From NCBI GenBank assembly GCA_902782305.1, contig CACZMV010000017.1, forward strand, positions 1 to 64,000: DNA of 64,000 nucleotides, given 5' to 3'. The notes below the pieces were generated by a model. That model saw only the letters and a list, made by a program, of their open reading frames with translations. It made no database searches and had not been told where the DNA came from. This document shows positions 1 to 9,906 of the stretch, in pieces. Made by a program: the position numbers and the translations under genes. How positions within the stretch are numbered: position 1 is the stretch's first letter; every line of letters begins with the position of its first letter. This DNA comes from an uncultured Prevotellaceae bacterium (GTDB lineage Bacteria > Bacteroidota > Bacteroidia > Bacteroidales > Bacteroidaceae).

Positions 1-576
1 ACATTCTGTATTTCAGCTTCTTACGCGGATTTGTCACTAAGCAAAAATTTTTTTTCTCGCCATTTATCTCCCGACAAAACGAGAAAATCACATTTAGATA
101 TTGCCGCATCAATACCTCCTGGAACATTCTTGTATGTGAAAGACCATCCTCACGAGTATGCATATCGTAATGCCGAGGATTATTACCGGTTGATGCAAAT
201 TCCCAATATTAGATTGATTCACCAATCTATACCAGGAAAGGTGCTCGTTAATAAAGCTATTGGAGTGTTTACCATAAATGGAACAGCAGGGATTGAAGCG
301 ATGATGATGGGCAAGAAGGTTTATTGTTTTGCCAAAAATTTCTATTCATTTTATAAGAGAGTTCATTATATACCTAATATTAAGGATACACGAGATGTCG
401 TTTATTCAGATTTTAATCAAGAAGATAAGGACGATATGGACTATATGGCCTATGTATACGCGTATCTTAAATCTAACCATGTTGGTTTTGTTGCATATTT
501 CAACTTGTCGATAGAATCAGAGATAGAAGAAAATAAAAATGCTCAGTTAGTTTCTGTTGCGATAAGAGCATTATAA
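1..576 (+). CDS. Capsule polysaccharide synthesis/export-type protein, C-terminal part (5' end outside window)
   Basis: The reading frame is open from base 1, so the gene begins left of the window; a TTG at position 31 is not a convincing start. The visible part has YVKDHPHEY near the beginning and, about 70 residues later, a NGTAGIEAMMMGKKV stretch. Both match the pattern of the Capsule_synth family (PF05159, KpsS/LipB type), where the HP motif and the G-E-A loop line the nucleotide-sugar site. Members act on or help export lipid-linked capsule glycans. It lies 64 bp ahead of the amidotransferase gene on the same strand, so it is probably in the cluster A operon. Family assignment is by motif only, and the N-terminal half cannot be seen. 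Confidence 0.6.
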   Translation, partial: TFCISASYADLSLSKNFFSRHLSPDKTRKSHLDIAASIPPGTFLYVKDHPHEYAYRNAEDYYRLMQIPNIRLIHQSIPGKVLVNKAIGVFTINGTAGIEAMMMGKKVYCFAKNFYSFYKRVHYIPNIKDTRDVVYSDFNQEDKDDMDYMAYVYAYLKSNHVGFVAYFNLSIESEIEENKNAQLVSVAIRAL

Positions 577-640
577 TTCTCATTCAAATCTTTTTATCTG
601 ACGGCACTATATTTAATCAAAATTATTTTATATTTGTATT

Positions 641-2416
641 ATGAACAATTTGAATGGCTTTGTCTGCAATATAGATTTTTCAGACAACAAAATGGCTTAT
701 GATATCCATCATGATGGTTTTAGTGTATACACATATGAGGACAACAAATTACATGTTTGTGTTCAGACTTCAATAAAGTTTAGAGATGAAGCTTCATGGT
801 TGGCATCTGAATATAAAAAAAGCATAGGTGAATTTATACCGCCCCGGGACATTCATGGCTCCTTTGTGATTATAGACAAATATAAGAAAATGCTTGTCTG
901 TGGTCGTGACAGGTCACAGGCATATCATATGTATTATGCAATAAAAGGTAGAAGAATCTTGATATCCACAGACATACGTACGTTTTTAGACGAATATAAA
1001 GTCCTTGACGCTGTTGCAATAGATTTAGCCATTATGAAAAACTATACAATGGCACAATTTCCAGTAATAAAAGGGGTTAAGGTCCTATTACCAGGCCGTT
1101 GTATAATATGTGATTCTAAATTGGAAATGAAAGAGAAAACTTTTTGGAAGATAAATCATGTAGAAGTTCCAGAAAGCTATGAAGAAGCAGTTAATTACTA
1201 TGCTAAATTACTTATGGATAGTATTAGTTCAAATGTATCTAATGATACTGCCTCTGTATATTTATCAGGTGGAAGTGACAGCGCAGCAGTGATGGGGGCT
1301 TTGAACAAGCTTGGAGTGGGGAATGTACACGCTGTACATATATCTATAAAAGGTAACTATCAGTTTGAGGATGATGATGTTAATTGCCTACATGATAAAT
1401 ATAAATTCAATTTGAAGTTTGTAACGCCAAATTATAAAAACACAAGCGAATGGAGAGAGTATGTTAATAAGATGATGTTTGAAGGTTCCATTCATTCAAT
1501 TTATATATCATTCCCCACTAATCATCTCATGGGTTCATATTTGTCTCAAGTGGTGCCTAAGGGAACAACTGTTTTTAATGGAGAGATGTGTCTTTTAGAT
1601 GTCGGTTTTAGTGAATCTGGTGATACTACAAGAGGATCACGACGTTGGCTTTTTGTAGAGGGAGGCCGTTCCTTAGGCTATAGTTTAAAAATAGTACCAG
1701 ATTTTGTTAAAGTTAATTGGGATAACAATCGTAGGCCATATTTTATAAGGCAGAATTTTGGTGATAAACTTTTTGTTTTAAATACTTCATTAAGAAGTTT
1801 CCTTCACTCAATAGGTCGTCCTTTAGATTATTTTGGAGGAATGAAATTAGGATACAATGGATTTCCTGGTATCTTTCTCGGACTTTCTTTGTTACCTAAC
1901 GGATACAAATCAAATGCAGTAAGTCGTTCTAAAGAGTTTTTTAATGTCTTTGTAGATGATTTGTGTTCAAAAGATTGGAAAACCGCAATGTCAACTATGG
2001 TATCTTGTTGGTATTCAGAAGCGAGCAATTTTACTATGCTTAGTGATGTAGCTTCATATGGGGGGGTAACAATGTGTTTTCCGTTCAGTTCTGTAGAACT
2101 TATGGATTATGCATCATCACTACCAACAGAATGGTGTGTTGATAAAAAGATACAAAAGGATGCTTGCAAAAAAGTCTTCGATATGCCCGATCAGGTAGCT
2201 TATAGAATGAAAAATCATAAACAGGCATTTTCCTATTTTGACACATTATATGGTGGCTTAAAAGATGAGATGCTAAAGATCATTTTAGATACAGATTTTG
2301 GCCCACTAAATGATGGAATAAGAAAATTATTGTCGCATAAGTTGGTTGAGGATCAGGTATTTGCCTTGTATGGGTTTGCTTTGTGGATTCAAAAATATAA
2401 TTTGAAGGTCGAATAG
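641..2416 (+). CDS. Asparagine-synthase-like amidotransferase
   Basis: A 591-residue protein with the layout of AsnB-type enzymes: an Ntn-like N-terminal half (GSFVII and GRDRSQAYHMYY are typical of that fold) and a C-terminal ATP-pyrophosphatase half with the PP-loop SGGSDS at residues 209-214. The catalytic N-terminal Cys of true glutamine-dependent asparagine synthases is absent (the protein begins MNNLNG), so it cannot use glutamine in the usual way and may take ammonia from a partner. In polysaccharide loci such proteins are thought to amidate uronic acids or otherwise modify the glycan; that role is inference. A G7 homopolymer at 2060-2066 lies in the coding sequence. It is followed 14 bp later by the flippase gene. 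Confidence 0.8.
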   Translation: MNNLNGFVCNIDFSDNKMAYDIHHDGFSVYTYEDNKLHVCVQTSIKFRDEASWLASEYKKSIGEFIPPRDIHGSFVIIDKYKKMLVCGRDRSQAYHMYYAIKGRRILISTDIRTFLDEYKVLDAVAIDLAIMKNYTMAQFPVIKGVKVLLPGRCIICDSKLEMKEKTFWKINHVEVPESYEEAVNYYAKLLMDSISSNVSNDTASVYLSGGSDSAAVMGALNKLGVGNVHAVHISIKGNYQFEDDDVNCLHDKYKFNLKFVTPNYKNTSEWREYVNKMMFEGSIHSIYISFPTNHLMGSYLSQVVPKGTTVFNGEMCLLDVGFSESGDTTRGSRRWLFVEGGRSLGYSLKIVPDFVKVNWDNNRRPYFIRQNFGDKLFVLNTSLRSFLHSIGRPLDYFGGMKLGYNGFPGIFLGLSLLPNGYKSNAVSRSKEFFNVFVDDLCSKDWKTAMSTMVSCWYSEASNFTMLSDVASYGGVTMCFPFSSVELMDYASSLPTEWCVDKKIQKDACKKVFDMPDQVAYRMKNHKQAFSYFDTLYGGLKDEMLKIILDTDFGPLNDGIRKLLSHKLVEDQVFALYGFALWIQKYNLKVE

Positions 2417-2430
2417 TAAATTATTTAGGC

Positions 2431-3915
2431 ATGAACATTATAATAGGAAACCTTTCTAAAGCTTCAAAATTAGCATTCCTTAGTTATGGGAATCAGATAA
2501 TTTCGATGGCTTTAATGTTTGTTGAAGCTAAAGTTCTTACAAATCTGCTTGATATATCAGATTATGGTGCATATAACCAAGTTTTAACAACTGCTTCGTT
2601 AGTTACAACAGTTTTTAGTCTTAATTTAGGTCATGGGTTTATTAGATTTGCAAGCGGATTTCCTGATGAAAAGAAAAAGGAAACATTTCATACAGTTCTG
2701 CTTACACAAACACTTTTATATTTGTTTGCATTTCTTCTGACTCTTCCTGTTGGTCTAAAAATCTCAGAGTTCCTGACAGATTTGAAAGTTATTTATCCAG
2801 TTTTTTTTATAGGGCTTTTAGCTATAATATCAGGAGGAATATGTAATATCCAGAATTTTCTTCTTGTTTCTGGTCAGGATGTAAAAATGCTATTACAAAA
2901 CCTATATAAGACAATTATTGATGTCGTTTTTATAATTGCAGCCGTATTAATAATTCCCAGTTTATTTGGTGCATTATTTGGATATTTGTTGGGTGAGTTA
3001 TTCTGTTTCTTTTTCTTTTCTATTAGTAATAAAATTAAATATAAGGGAATTAATGTTCACATAGAGATATTAAAAGAATTGTTGAGATTTAGTTTACCGT
3101 TAATGGTAACAAGTATTGCTTATTGGATAATAACTTCAAGCAATCGTTATATTATTAATTATTATCTTGGATTGGAAAGTGTAGGACAATTTGCTATAGC
3201 TAACAGACTTCCAATGATGATTGTAACCATATTTACTCTTCTGTCAACTATTTTTTTATCTAATACAGCTAGATTATTTGATAGTGGTAACATCAAAAGG
3301 ACTTCGTATTGGTTTACCCAAATGATCAAAGTATATATACTCATAGGTGTTTCCGGATCTGCATTATTAGTTGTAGCACATCGTTTTATTACTCTAATTT
3401 TATCAACCCCTCAGTATTTGTTTCCTGATATAGCCCAATTCTATATATGGCTATGTGTGGGGAGTATTTGTTTTGGTTTGTTCCAAATTATTTCAAAAAT
3501 TTACGATTTAGAGAAAAAGGTAAAAATAATAAGTATATTCTGGGGTATTATACTGATACTTAACATTTTATTAAATTTTATTTTTATTCCACCTTTTGGG
3601 TTACTTGGTTCTTCTTGGTCTTCTGCTATTACATTTTTAACAGGTTTGATATTAGCTTTAGTCTATCGTCCTAAACAGATAAGATTCGACTTCTCTTGGA
3701 TAAATATTACTATTTATGTAGTACTAAGTTTACTCTTTTCGTCTTTTTTTACAAAAGAGATGCTAAAGCATGATTTTAGCATATGGGTTGAGGCCATATT
3801 CTCTTTAGTTAGTTTTTTTATAGTGTTTATTGGAGGTCTGTTCATGAAAATAATAAGTGTTGAAGAACTTAAAGAGTTAATTTACAAAAAAAAGAACAGT
3901 AGTAATGGTTTATAA
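2431..3915 (+). CDS. wzx: Wzx-type polysaccharide flippase (cluster A)
   Basis: A 494-residue, strongly hydrophobic protein with about 12-14 membrane segments spread along its length and a short charged C-terminal tail. The N-terminal pattern (gene product begins with a basic residue-poor helix, then LTNLLDISDYGAYN) is typical of the polysaccharide biosynthesis/MOP flippase superfamily (PF01943/PF13440). The expected job is to flip the undecaprenyl-linked repeat unit of cluster A across the inner membrane. The last 11 bases overlap the next gene, which points to translational coupling. Low GC content matches the neighbouring cassette genes. A second flippase for cluster B lies at 42204-43742, so each cluster has its own. 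Confidence 0.88.
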   Translation: MNIIIGNLSKASKLAFLSYGNQIISMALMFVEAKVLTNLLDISDYGAYNQVLTTASLVTTVFSLNLGHGFIRFASGFPDEKKKETFHTVLLTQTLLYLFAFLLTLPVGLKISEFLTDLKVIYPVFFIGLLAIISGGICNIQNFLLVSGQDVKMLLQNLYKTIIDVVFIIAAVLIIPSLFGALFGYLLGELFCFFFFSISNKIKYKGINVHIEILKELLRFSLPLMVTSIAYWIITSSNRYIINYYLGLESVGQFAIANRLPMMIVTIFTLLSTIFLSNTARLFDSGNIKRTSYWFTQMIKVYILIGVSGSALLVVAHRFITLILSTPQYLFPDIAQFYIWLCVGSICFGLFQIISKIYDLEKKVKIISIFWGIILILNILLNFIFIPPFGLLGSSWSSAITFLTGLILALVYRPKQIRFDFSWINITIYVVLSLLFSSFFTKEMLKHDFSIWVEAIFSLVSFFIVFIGGLFMKIISVEELKELIYKKKNSSNGL

Positions 3916-5008
3916 TGAAGGTTTCGATTTGAATATTTGTGCAGTGGGAGATATTTCTCTTGCATATTATTCTAACAATAATGCAATTTGTGATGATGAT
4001 GTATCGAAATATCTACATAATGCTGATTTGGTTTTAGCCAACATGGAATATGTAGTAAAAGATAATTACATAAGGAGTGAGGAAATATGCCTTGTTGAAT
4101 CTCCTTCTTCGGTTAAGACCCTAAAAGATCTAGGTATAGAAGTTGTTTCTCTTGCCAATAATCACATCGTTGATTATGGAACAGAAGGACTCCTTTGTAC
4201 TAAGAATACTTTAGAAAAATATGGTATTAAATATTGTGGAGCAGGAATTAATGAAGACGAGGCAAGGAAACCTGTTATAATTTATAAAAGAGGTAAAACT
4301 GTCGCTATTTTTGGAAGGATTCTTGATGAATGTTTTGAAGAAGCCGCCCCTATTGTTGCTAGAAGGGATAAGTTTGGTGCGGCAAAATTGACATATGAAG
4401 ATATAGATGAATGTGTGCGTGATTATCGTTCGAAAGCCGATTATATGATTATGTTTGTTCACTGGGGAATGCAGTTGATGAATAATCATTCTAACAAAAT
4501 GGAGCGTGTCGGAGAGTATTTGCGTAAAAGTGGTTTCGATATCGTGTTTGGAAGTCATGCCCACGTTATACAAGGTGTTTCTGATGCTATTTATTACGGT
4601 TTGGGTAATTTTTATTTTCATCCTATTCCGCATAATCAATTTTTGGGTGGTCTTCTTTATGGACCTAGATACAAAAGAAATCGTATATCAGAAATAGCTG
4701 TTGTTGGGCTGAAAGATGGTAAGGTCGGATTTAGCTCATTACAAATGATTTATCAAGATGTAGATGAAATAGTTAAGTTCTTGCCAAATAAATATGCATC
4801 TAAGTATGTAAAGAATATATTTGGGAAATGGTCAAAGTTTTCCCTTGCATATTATCAGTATGAGTGGAGATGTCGGTCTGTTGGATTGTGGCTTCATAAT
4901 ATCCTCGTTGCAGTTGAAAGTTATAATACAAGGACGTTATTATTTTTATTAACTAAAGGTTTTGTTAAACTATTAATCCAAATAGTAAACCCAAAAACAT
5001 TAGGATAA
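3905..5008 (+). CDS. CapA-family (PGA_cap) metallophosphatase-like protein
   Basis: A 367-residue protein with the conserved blocks of the CapA/PGA_cap family (PF09587), a calcineurin-like phosphoesterase fold: AVGDISLA near the N terminus, ANMEYV, SLANNHIVDYG, VHWGMQL, and GSHAHVIQG followed by YGLGNFYF. CapA of Bacillus takes part in poly-gamma-glutamate capsule formation, but homologues in polysaccharide clusters have no settled reaction. No signal peptide is evident. The start at 3905 overlaps the flippase end; a start slightly downstream cannot be excluded because the residues MVYNEGFD precede the first conserved strand. Placement between Wzx and Wzy suggests a role in glycan modification (inference). 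Confidence 0.82.
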   Translation: MVYNEGFDLNICAVGDISLAYYSNNNAICDDDVSKYLHNADLVLANMEYVVKDNYIRSEEICLVESPSSVKTLKDLGIEVVSLANNHIVDYGTEGLLCTKNTLEKYGIKYCGAGINEDEARKPVIIYKRGKTVAIFGRILDECFEEAAPIVARRDKFGAAKLTYEDIDECVRDYRSKADYMIMFVHWGMQLMNNHSNKMERVGEYLRKSGFDIVFGSHAHVIQGVSDAIYYGLGNFYFHPIPHNQFLGGLLYGPRYKRNRISEIAVVGLKDGKVGFSSLQMIYQDVDEIVKFLPNKYASKYVKNIFGKWSKFSLAYYQYEWRCRSVGLWLHNILVAVESYNTRTLLFLLTKGFVKLLIQIVNPKTLG

Positions 5009-5022
5009 TTGTATATTTAGTT

Positions 5023-6243
5023 ATGCATTTAGAAAAAACAGCAATAGATGGAGATGTATGTAATATTAGTTTAATTGACTATATAATAGTCTTCTTATTA
5101 TTGTTTATAAGTGGAAATCCAATATCAAGTCTTTCGGACTGGTCTTATGCGCTTGCTTGTGTTCTTTTTTTATTTATTGCAATAAGAAAAAGGGTTCCTA
5201 TTACAAACAGGTATTTATTAGGAATATTATTTGCGTTCATTTCTGTCTTTTCTGCGCATTATCTCTGTTTGGAAAATGTTTCTGTAAATGCTGATATCAA
5301 TCAATTGATCAAGTTATATGTGGCTTTTCTGTCAACAATTATTGTTGGAATACAATTTAGATATGTTTATTTTAAAGTAGTTACATTTTTAAGTACGATA
5401 TCTTTGTTGTGCTTTTTTCTAACATTGTTGTTGGGAGATTTCCCAGGCATAGTTGTTGATGAAATTCACAAATCACTTCTTTTCTATAATCATATTTTTA
5501 TAGGAGAACATGATTCTCCTGTTGGCATTAGAAATTGCGGTATGTTTTGGGAACCAGGTGCTTTTCAAGGTTATATTAATTTAGTTTTTCTTTTGTATAT
5601 AAAGGATTTTATGTCATTATATAAAAGCTACAAGAGAGAGATTTGGATATTAATTATAACACTAATAACAACTTTTAGCACTACAGGATATATTGTCTTT
5701 GGCGTTTTTTTATTATTTGTAATTTTAGGAAGTATTAGAAATGTTGTTTTAAGAATTTTCGCTTTCGTAATATATGTCTTAATTACATTGCTGTTTTTCT
5801 TTAATATTGATTTCTTAGGGGGAAAAGTTGAATCTCAATATGAAGAAAGTCAAGTAATAAAAAATGAAGGAGCTGCTTCTTCAAGAATAGGCTCAGCAAT
5901 TGTTGCATGGGAAAATATAGAACAGCATCCGTATATAGGTAATGGATATTTAGTAAAAGAACGTTACAAGAAATCATTCTTCGATGAATCTACTGGTGGC
6001 AATGGTTTTTTTGGTTCTATGAATGTTTTAGGTATTCCTATGATACTCATATATTTGGTGCTCTTATATAAGAATTATAAATCATCATCTTTGTTTAAAC
6101 TTTCTTTTGTTGTCGTCATAGTAATTCTTCTCCAAGGAGAATATTTTTTGGATTACCCCTTATTTTGGAGTTTGTTATTTATAAAATATCCCAAAGTAAT
6201 AATGGATAGTTTTAATTGTTCTTCTTATAATATAATTAGATAG
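5023..6243 (+). CDS. wzy: Wzy-like O-antigen/capsule polymerase (cluster A)
   Basis: A 406-residue integral membrane protein with roughly ten hydrophobic segments and a large hydrophilic loop in the C-terminal half, around residues 270-330. The loop ends in ENIEQHPYIGNGYL, a pattern seen in O-antigen ligase/polymerase (Wzy, PF04932-like) proteins, where a conserved P-[FYL]-x-G-x-G motif precedes the last helices. It would polymerise repeat units in the periplasm. Sequence similarity in this family is always weak, so the call rests on topology, that loop motif and position between wzx and glycosyltransferase genes. The stop is 4 bp before the next start. Confidence 0.75.
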   Translation: MHLEKTAIDGDVCNISLIDYIIVFLLLFISGNPISSLSDWSYALACVLFLFIAIRKRVPITNRYLLGILFAFISVFSAHYLCLENVSVNADINQLIKLYVAFLSTIIVGIQFRYVYFKVVTFLSTISLLCFFLTLLLGDFPGIVVDEIHKSLLFYNHIFIGEHDSPVGIRNCGMFWEPGAFQGYINLVFLLYIKDFMSLYKSYKREIWILIITLITTFSTTGYIVFGVFLLFVILGSIRNVVLRIFAFVIYVLITLLFFFNIDFLGGKVESQYEESQVIKNEGAASSRIGSAIVAWENIEQHPYIGNGYLVKERYKKSFFDESTGGNGFFGSMNVLGIPMILIYLVLLYKNYKSSSLFKLSFVVVIVILLQGEYFLDYPLFWSLLFIKYPKVIMDSFNCSSYNIIR

Positions 6244-6247
6244 TATA

Positions 6248-7346
6248 ATGGGTATAATTAAGGAAAGAATGTCAAATCTTGAGGCTTTAAGGCTTCTATG
6301 TATGTTAATGGTTTTGAACCTTCATAGCTTTCATGGTTGGACTAATGGTTCTGGATTTTGGCAGGCATTCGATTTTTTTAGAGAGAGCTCCTCGATTTGT
6401 GCAGTTGACTGTTTTGTTTTGATATCAGGTTATTTTGGAATCAATTGGAAATTTAAGTCATTTTATAACCTTGTGTTCCAAATCTTTTTTTATAGTATTG
6501 CTATATATGTTTTTGTATCTTCAATAGGTTTGTTAGAGTGGAATAATCGTGATTTTTTCAAATGTTTTGGATGTTTATATAATGACTCCTGGGGCTTTGT
6601 AACAGGATATATAATTCTTTATTTCTGTGCACCGATCTTGAATGTGTTTGCAAATCATTCTTCGTCTAGAGAGTTATTATATTATCTTATTGTCTTTTTT
6701 ATAGCTACTAACTTTATTTGTGTATCTCTACATTCAGATCCTGCTTTTATGTTCTTTTTATTGTATTTATTAGGACGTTTGTTGCGGAAAATTAGAATTG
6801 AGAGGTATACTCCTTCCATAAAATTTTGGGGAATGGCATATTTAATAATAACTGTTATCATATTTGTCATAATGTATTTCCTACTTGTTAAGGTTCTTGA
6901 AATAACTGATTCTGATAGGGTATGTTCTTTCCCAATAGGTTTTATTGGTTATAGTTATACATCACCGTTGGTTATCCTGCAAGCCATTTCCCTTTTCTTG
7001 ATTTTTTTTACGATTAAATTTTAAAAGTAGACTTGTTAATTGGGCTGCAGCCTCAAGTTTTTCGATATACTTAATCCATTTTCATCCGGCTATTAGAGAA
7101 ATGGGCTATATATCATTTACTAGGAAACTTTATGAATTAACTCCATGGGAACATTTCACATTAGTTTTACTATTTATACTTTTGGTTTTTTCTATTAGTA
7201 TTATCATTGATAACATAAGAATATTTGTTTCAAAAGCCTTCTTTCGCATATCAAAATGGGCATGGAGTTTTATAAATATAAAATTGGATTTTGTTAATAG
7301 TTCAAAAGAATTTTTATATTTGAATAGAAGAGTTGATATTAAATAA
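6248..7346 (+). pseudogene. Acyltransferase 3 family gene, frameshifted in a T8 tract
   Basis: The first frame (6248-7024) encodes an acyltransferase-3 (PF01757) protein: LRLLCMLMVLNLHSF near the N terminus carries the conserved R and catalytic-type H, followed by many membrane segments. It stops at 7022-7024 just after eight Ts at 7002-7009. Dropping one T lets translation continue in the other frame as FKSRLVNWAAASSFSIYLIH, the usual penultimate helix of this family, through to 7346. So the gene is one base out of frame in a homopolymer. It could be a slipped-strand OFF state, true decay, or a sequencing error. Members O-acetylate surface glycans. Confidence 0.85.
7002..7009 (+). repeat. 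T8 homopolymer at the frameshift of the first acyltransferase
   Basis: Eight consecutive Ts. Removing one T joins the two halves of the acyltransferase reading frame, so this is the most likely site of the indel. Confidence 0.75.
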
Positions 7347-7351
7347 AACAT

Positions 7352-8335
7352 ATGGAAAATTGTATTTCAAATAAACATATTCTTTTTCTGTGCTTCAATT
7401 TTTACAATTATAATGTTGAGATAAAGAAAAAGTTGGAGGAGTTAGGTGCCCGTGTTGATATGTATGAACAAATAAAGTATAATTTGTTTTATACGTTTTT
7501 GTTACGTCTTAGATTAGGAAAATGGTATAAGAACAGACTAGCTAGTAAGATTATAAATACATGCAAAAATGTAGAATACGACTACATTTTGTCATTAGAA
7601 ATAAAACAACCTGAAGCTTTCTATCAAAAACTGCACACATTGCAGCCTAAAGCTCGGTTTGTGCTTTATTATTGGGATTCAATTAAATTTTTCAATTATT
7701 TGCCATATATTAAGTATTTTGATAAAGTATTTTCTTTTGACAAAGATGATGCTGAAGCAAATGACTCTGTTATATATTTGCCACTTTTTTATATTGATAG
7801 TTATGCTGCGATAAGAACGAATGATGTGTCAGAAAAGAAATATGATTTACTATTCATTGCTTCATATAATGAGGAACGATATCATAATTTAGAGCGGTTC
7901 TTAGAAGAATTGCCCCAAAATGTTAAAATTTACATATACCTCAGAGCTACTTTGGGTATATATATTAAATGTGCATTGAAAGGGCTTAAAATGAAATGGT
8001 TTGGAATTAGGAAAATGACTCAGAGTGAGATTGCAAATATGTATAGACAATGTAACTGTGTGTTAGACTTTGACAAGAAAAGCCAAAGTGGTCTAACGAT
8101 GCGAACTATAGAAAGTTTGGGGGCAGGAAAAAAAATAGTTACCTCAAATAAACGCATAAAAGAAGAATTGTTTTTCAACCAGAACAACATTTTTATACTT
8201 GGAGACAATAATCCTAAGGCGTTAGAAGATTTTGTTAAGAAAGACTTTGTTTCCTCTCCTCGTATAGAAGATTATTCTATTGAAAAATGGTGTCTTAAAT
8301 TATTTGCAAATAATGTTTCTGGCGAATTAGTGTAA
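7352..8335 (+). CDS. CgeB-like glycosyltransferase
   Basis: A 327-residue protein with a GT-B layout. The N-terminal half has ILFLCFNFYNYNVEIKKKLEELG and the C-terminal half has the Glyco_trans_1_2 (PF13524) type motif, SQSGLTMRTIESLGAGKKIVT, in which an E near the end of a helix contacts the nucleotide sugar. This is the arrangement of the CgeB/spore-maturation-like glycosyltransferases. Substrate is unknown. The start ATG at 7352 follows the frameshifted acyltransferase by 5 bp. The ORF is intact, in contrast to the genes on both sides. Confidence 0.75.
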   Translation: MENCISNKHILFLCFNFYNYNVEIKKKLEELGARVDMYEQIKYNLFYTFLLRLRLGKWYKNRLASKIINTCKNVEYDYILSLEIKQPEAFYQKLHTLQPKARFVLYYWDSIKFFNYLPYIKYFDKVFSFDKDDAEANDSVIYLPLFYIDSYAAIRTNDVSEKKYDLLFIASYNEERYHNLERFLEELPQNVKIYIYLRATLGIYIKCALKGLKMKWFGIRKMTQSEIANMYRQCNCVLDFDKKSQSGLTMRTIESLGAGKKIVTSNKRIKEELFFNQNNIFILGDNNPKALEDFVKKDFVSSPRIEDYSIEKWCLKLFANNVSGELV

Positions 8336-8355
8336 AATATTTGATATATTGGCAA

Positions 8356-9529
8356 ATGAAGTTTTTTTTTATTATAGGTAGTTTTGGTTGGTCTTTTCCG
8401 GCGAGGGTTAAGGCTTTAAAAAAGAAGTTAGAGGATGAAGGTCATTCTTTAATAATAATGGAATTGTTTTCGGGTTATAATACTTATGAAAAAATTCCAA
8501 ACCAACAAAGGTTTGGATTGCCGATTGAAACAGTTTTAAGTAATACGAGCGACAAATAAATCAATAATACCGAAGCTTTCAATAAATTGACAAAGCGTTT
8601 AGATGAAATCAGTCCTGATGTTATTCTAGGAGGGCCCATCCAGTTTACGTATGGAGCAGCTTCGCTGAAATGGGCTAAGTTGAATGGGAAAGCTTTTGTT
8701 GGTTATGATGATGCTAAATATGACACATTCGAACGTAATATGATTGTAACATGGGCTCGTTCGGAACTGATAGCATCTGCAGATGCGATGCTTTTACCTA
8801 CTCATGATTGGGATACATCTGCATTTAAATGGGGGCTTAAGCCTGAACAGTTATTTTATGGTTATAGTGTTTGGTTATAGTGTTGTTGACAATAAATATT
8901 GGCAAGAGCCTGTTGAAAACCCGATGAGGGATAAATTACCCTCTATATACTATATCAATATTGTACGTCAGATAGAGAAGAAAAATTTAAGAAGACTAGT
9001 AAGGGTTCACAACGCATACATTCAGAAAGGTGGTTTAATCCCCTTGGTTCTAATTGGTAGTGGCCCAGAGCATGAGGTACTTATTGATTTGGCAAAAGGA
9101 AATAACCACATAATATTTTTACCTGAACAGAAAGACCTCCGCGGATTCTATAGGAACGCCAAATTTATGTTTCTTCCTAGCAACAAGGAAGAAACCTGGG
9201 GATTTACCACCAACGAGGCTATGGCTAGTGGAGTGCCATGTTGCGTAAGTGAAGAGTGTGGCTCGTCTTCAATAATAGAAGACGGGAAGAATGGATATTT
9301 ATATCATTTTGATTCTGAGACGGAAATAGAAGAGGTGATGTTCAAGGCTGAGAAAATGGACAACGTGGCATACAAGCATATGAAGGTTAATGCCTTAGAA
9401 ACTATCTCCCATTGGAACTTGGACAAATTTGCGAAAGGAGCATATGACGCTTGCATGTATGCAAATAGTCATAAAAGAAAACTCTCACTCTTTGCAAAAC
9501 TTATTTTGTTATATTGGAAAGGACATTAA
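8356..9529 (+). pseudogene. GT4 glycosyltransferase gene, broken by a stop codon and a 13-bp tandem duplication
   Basis: Three open segments together make one glycosyltransferase of GT-B fold. The C-terminal segment has LIGSGPEHEVL, then EETWGFTTNEAMASGVPCCVS, the donor-site E-x7-E region of family GT4 (PF00534). Segment 1 (from the ATG at 8356) stops at an in-frame TAA, 8557-8559, and the same frame resumes directly after it. Segment 2 runs to 8880, where a perfect 13-bp duplication shifts the frame; with one copy removed the protein reads LFYGYSVVDNKYW straight into segment 3. Two independent lesions make this a true pseudogene. The upstream ttg at 8341 is less likely as the start. Confidence 0.88.
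8859..8884 (+). repeat. Perfect 13-bp tandem duplication causing a frameshift
   Basis: The unit tggttatagtgtt is present at 8859-8871 and again, identical, at 8872-8884. Thirteen is not a multiple of three, so the second copy shifts the glycosyltransferase frame. Deleting one copy restores a continuous protein. Confidence 0.95.
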
Positions 9530-9540
9530 AATCAATTATT

Positions 9541-9906
9541 ATGATTATATCACGAACACCATTTAGAATTAGTTTTGCTGGCGGCGGTTCTGATCTACCA
9601 GCCTTTTATCACCGAGAGCCTGGAGCTGTACTGAGTTCGGCAATCAATAAGTACATGTATATTGCTATACATCCATATTTTTACAAAGGAAAATCATTAA
9701 TTAAGTATTCAAAAACGGAAATTGTAAATTCTATTAATGAAATACAGCATCCACTGATTAAACAGGTACTAAAGGATAATGATTTGATGGGTGTTGACCT
9801 AAATTCTATAGCCGATATACCATCAGGGACAGGTTTAGGATCAAGCAGTTCTTTTACTGTTGGGCTTATTAATGCAGTAAGAGCCTACCTTGGAAAAGCC
9901 ACATGA
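9541..9906 (+). pseudogene. GHMP sugar kinase (HddA-like), 3'-truncated
   Basis: The N-terminal 121 residues of a GHMP-family sugar kinase: MIISRTPFRISFAGGGSDLP at the start and the ATP-binding loop PSGTGLGSSSS at residues 94-104. These are the signatures of the D-glycero-D-manno-heptose 7-phosphate kinase/fucokinase-like subgroup. Family members are about 330-360 residues long. Here the frame ends two residues after AYLGK, and neither the downstream sequence nor the other two forward frames carry the expected remaining domain. The ATG at 9541 is chosen over an upstream start at 9514 because the family begins with this strand. The partner genes for a heptose pathway (isomerase, guanylyltransferase, phosphatase) are not present in cluster A. 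Confidence 0.8.

Noticed and set aside
629-636. TATATTTG, a match to the -7 box, before the amidotransferase gene
   Set aside because: It lies 5 bp before the ATG, so transcription would start at or after the start codon; the gene is more likely read from upstream.
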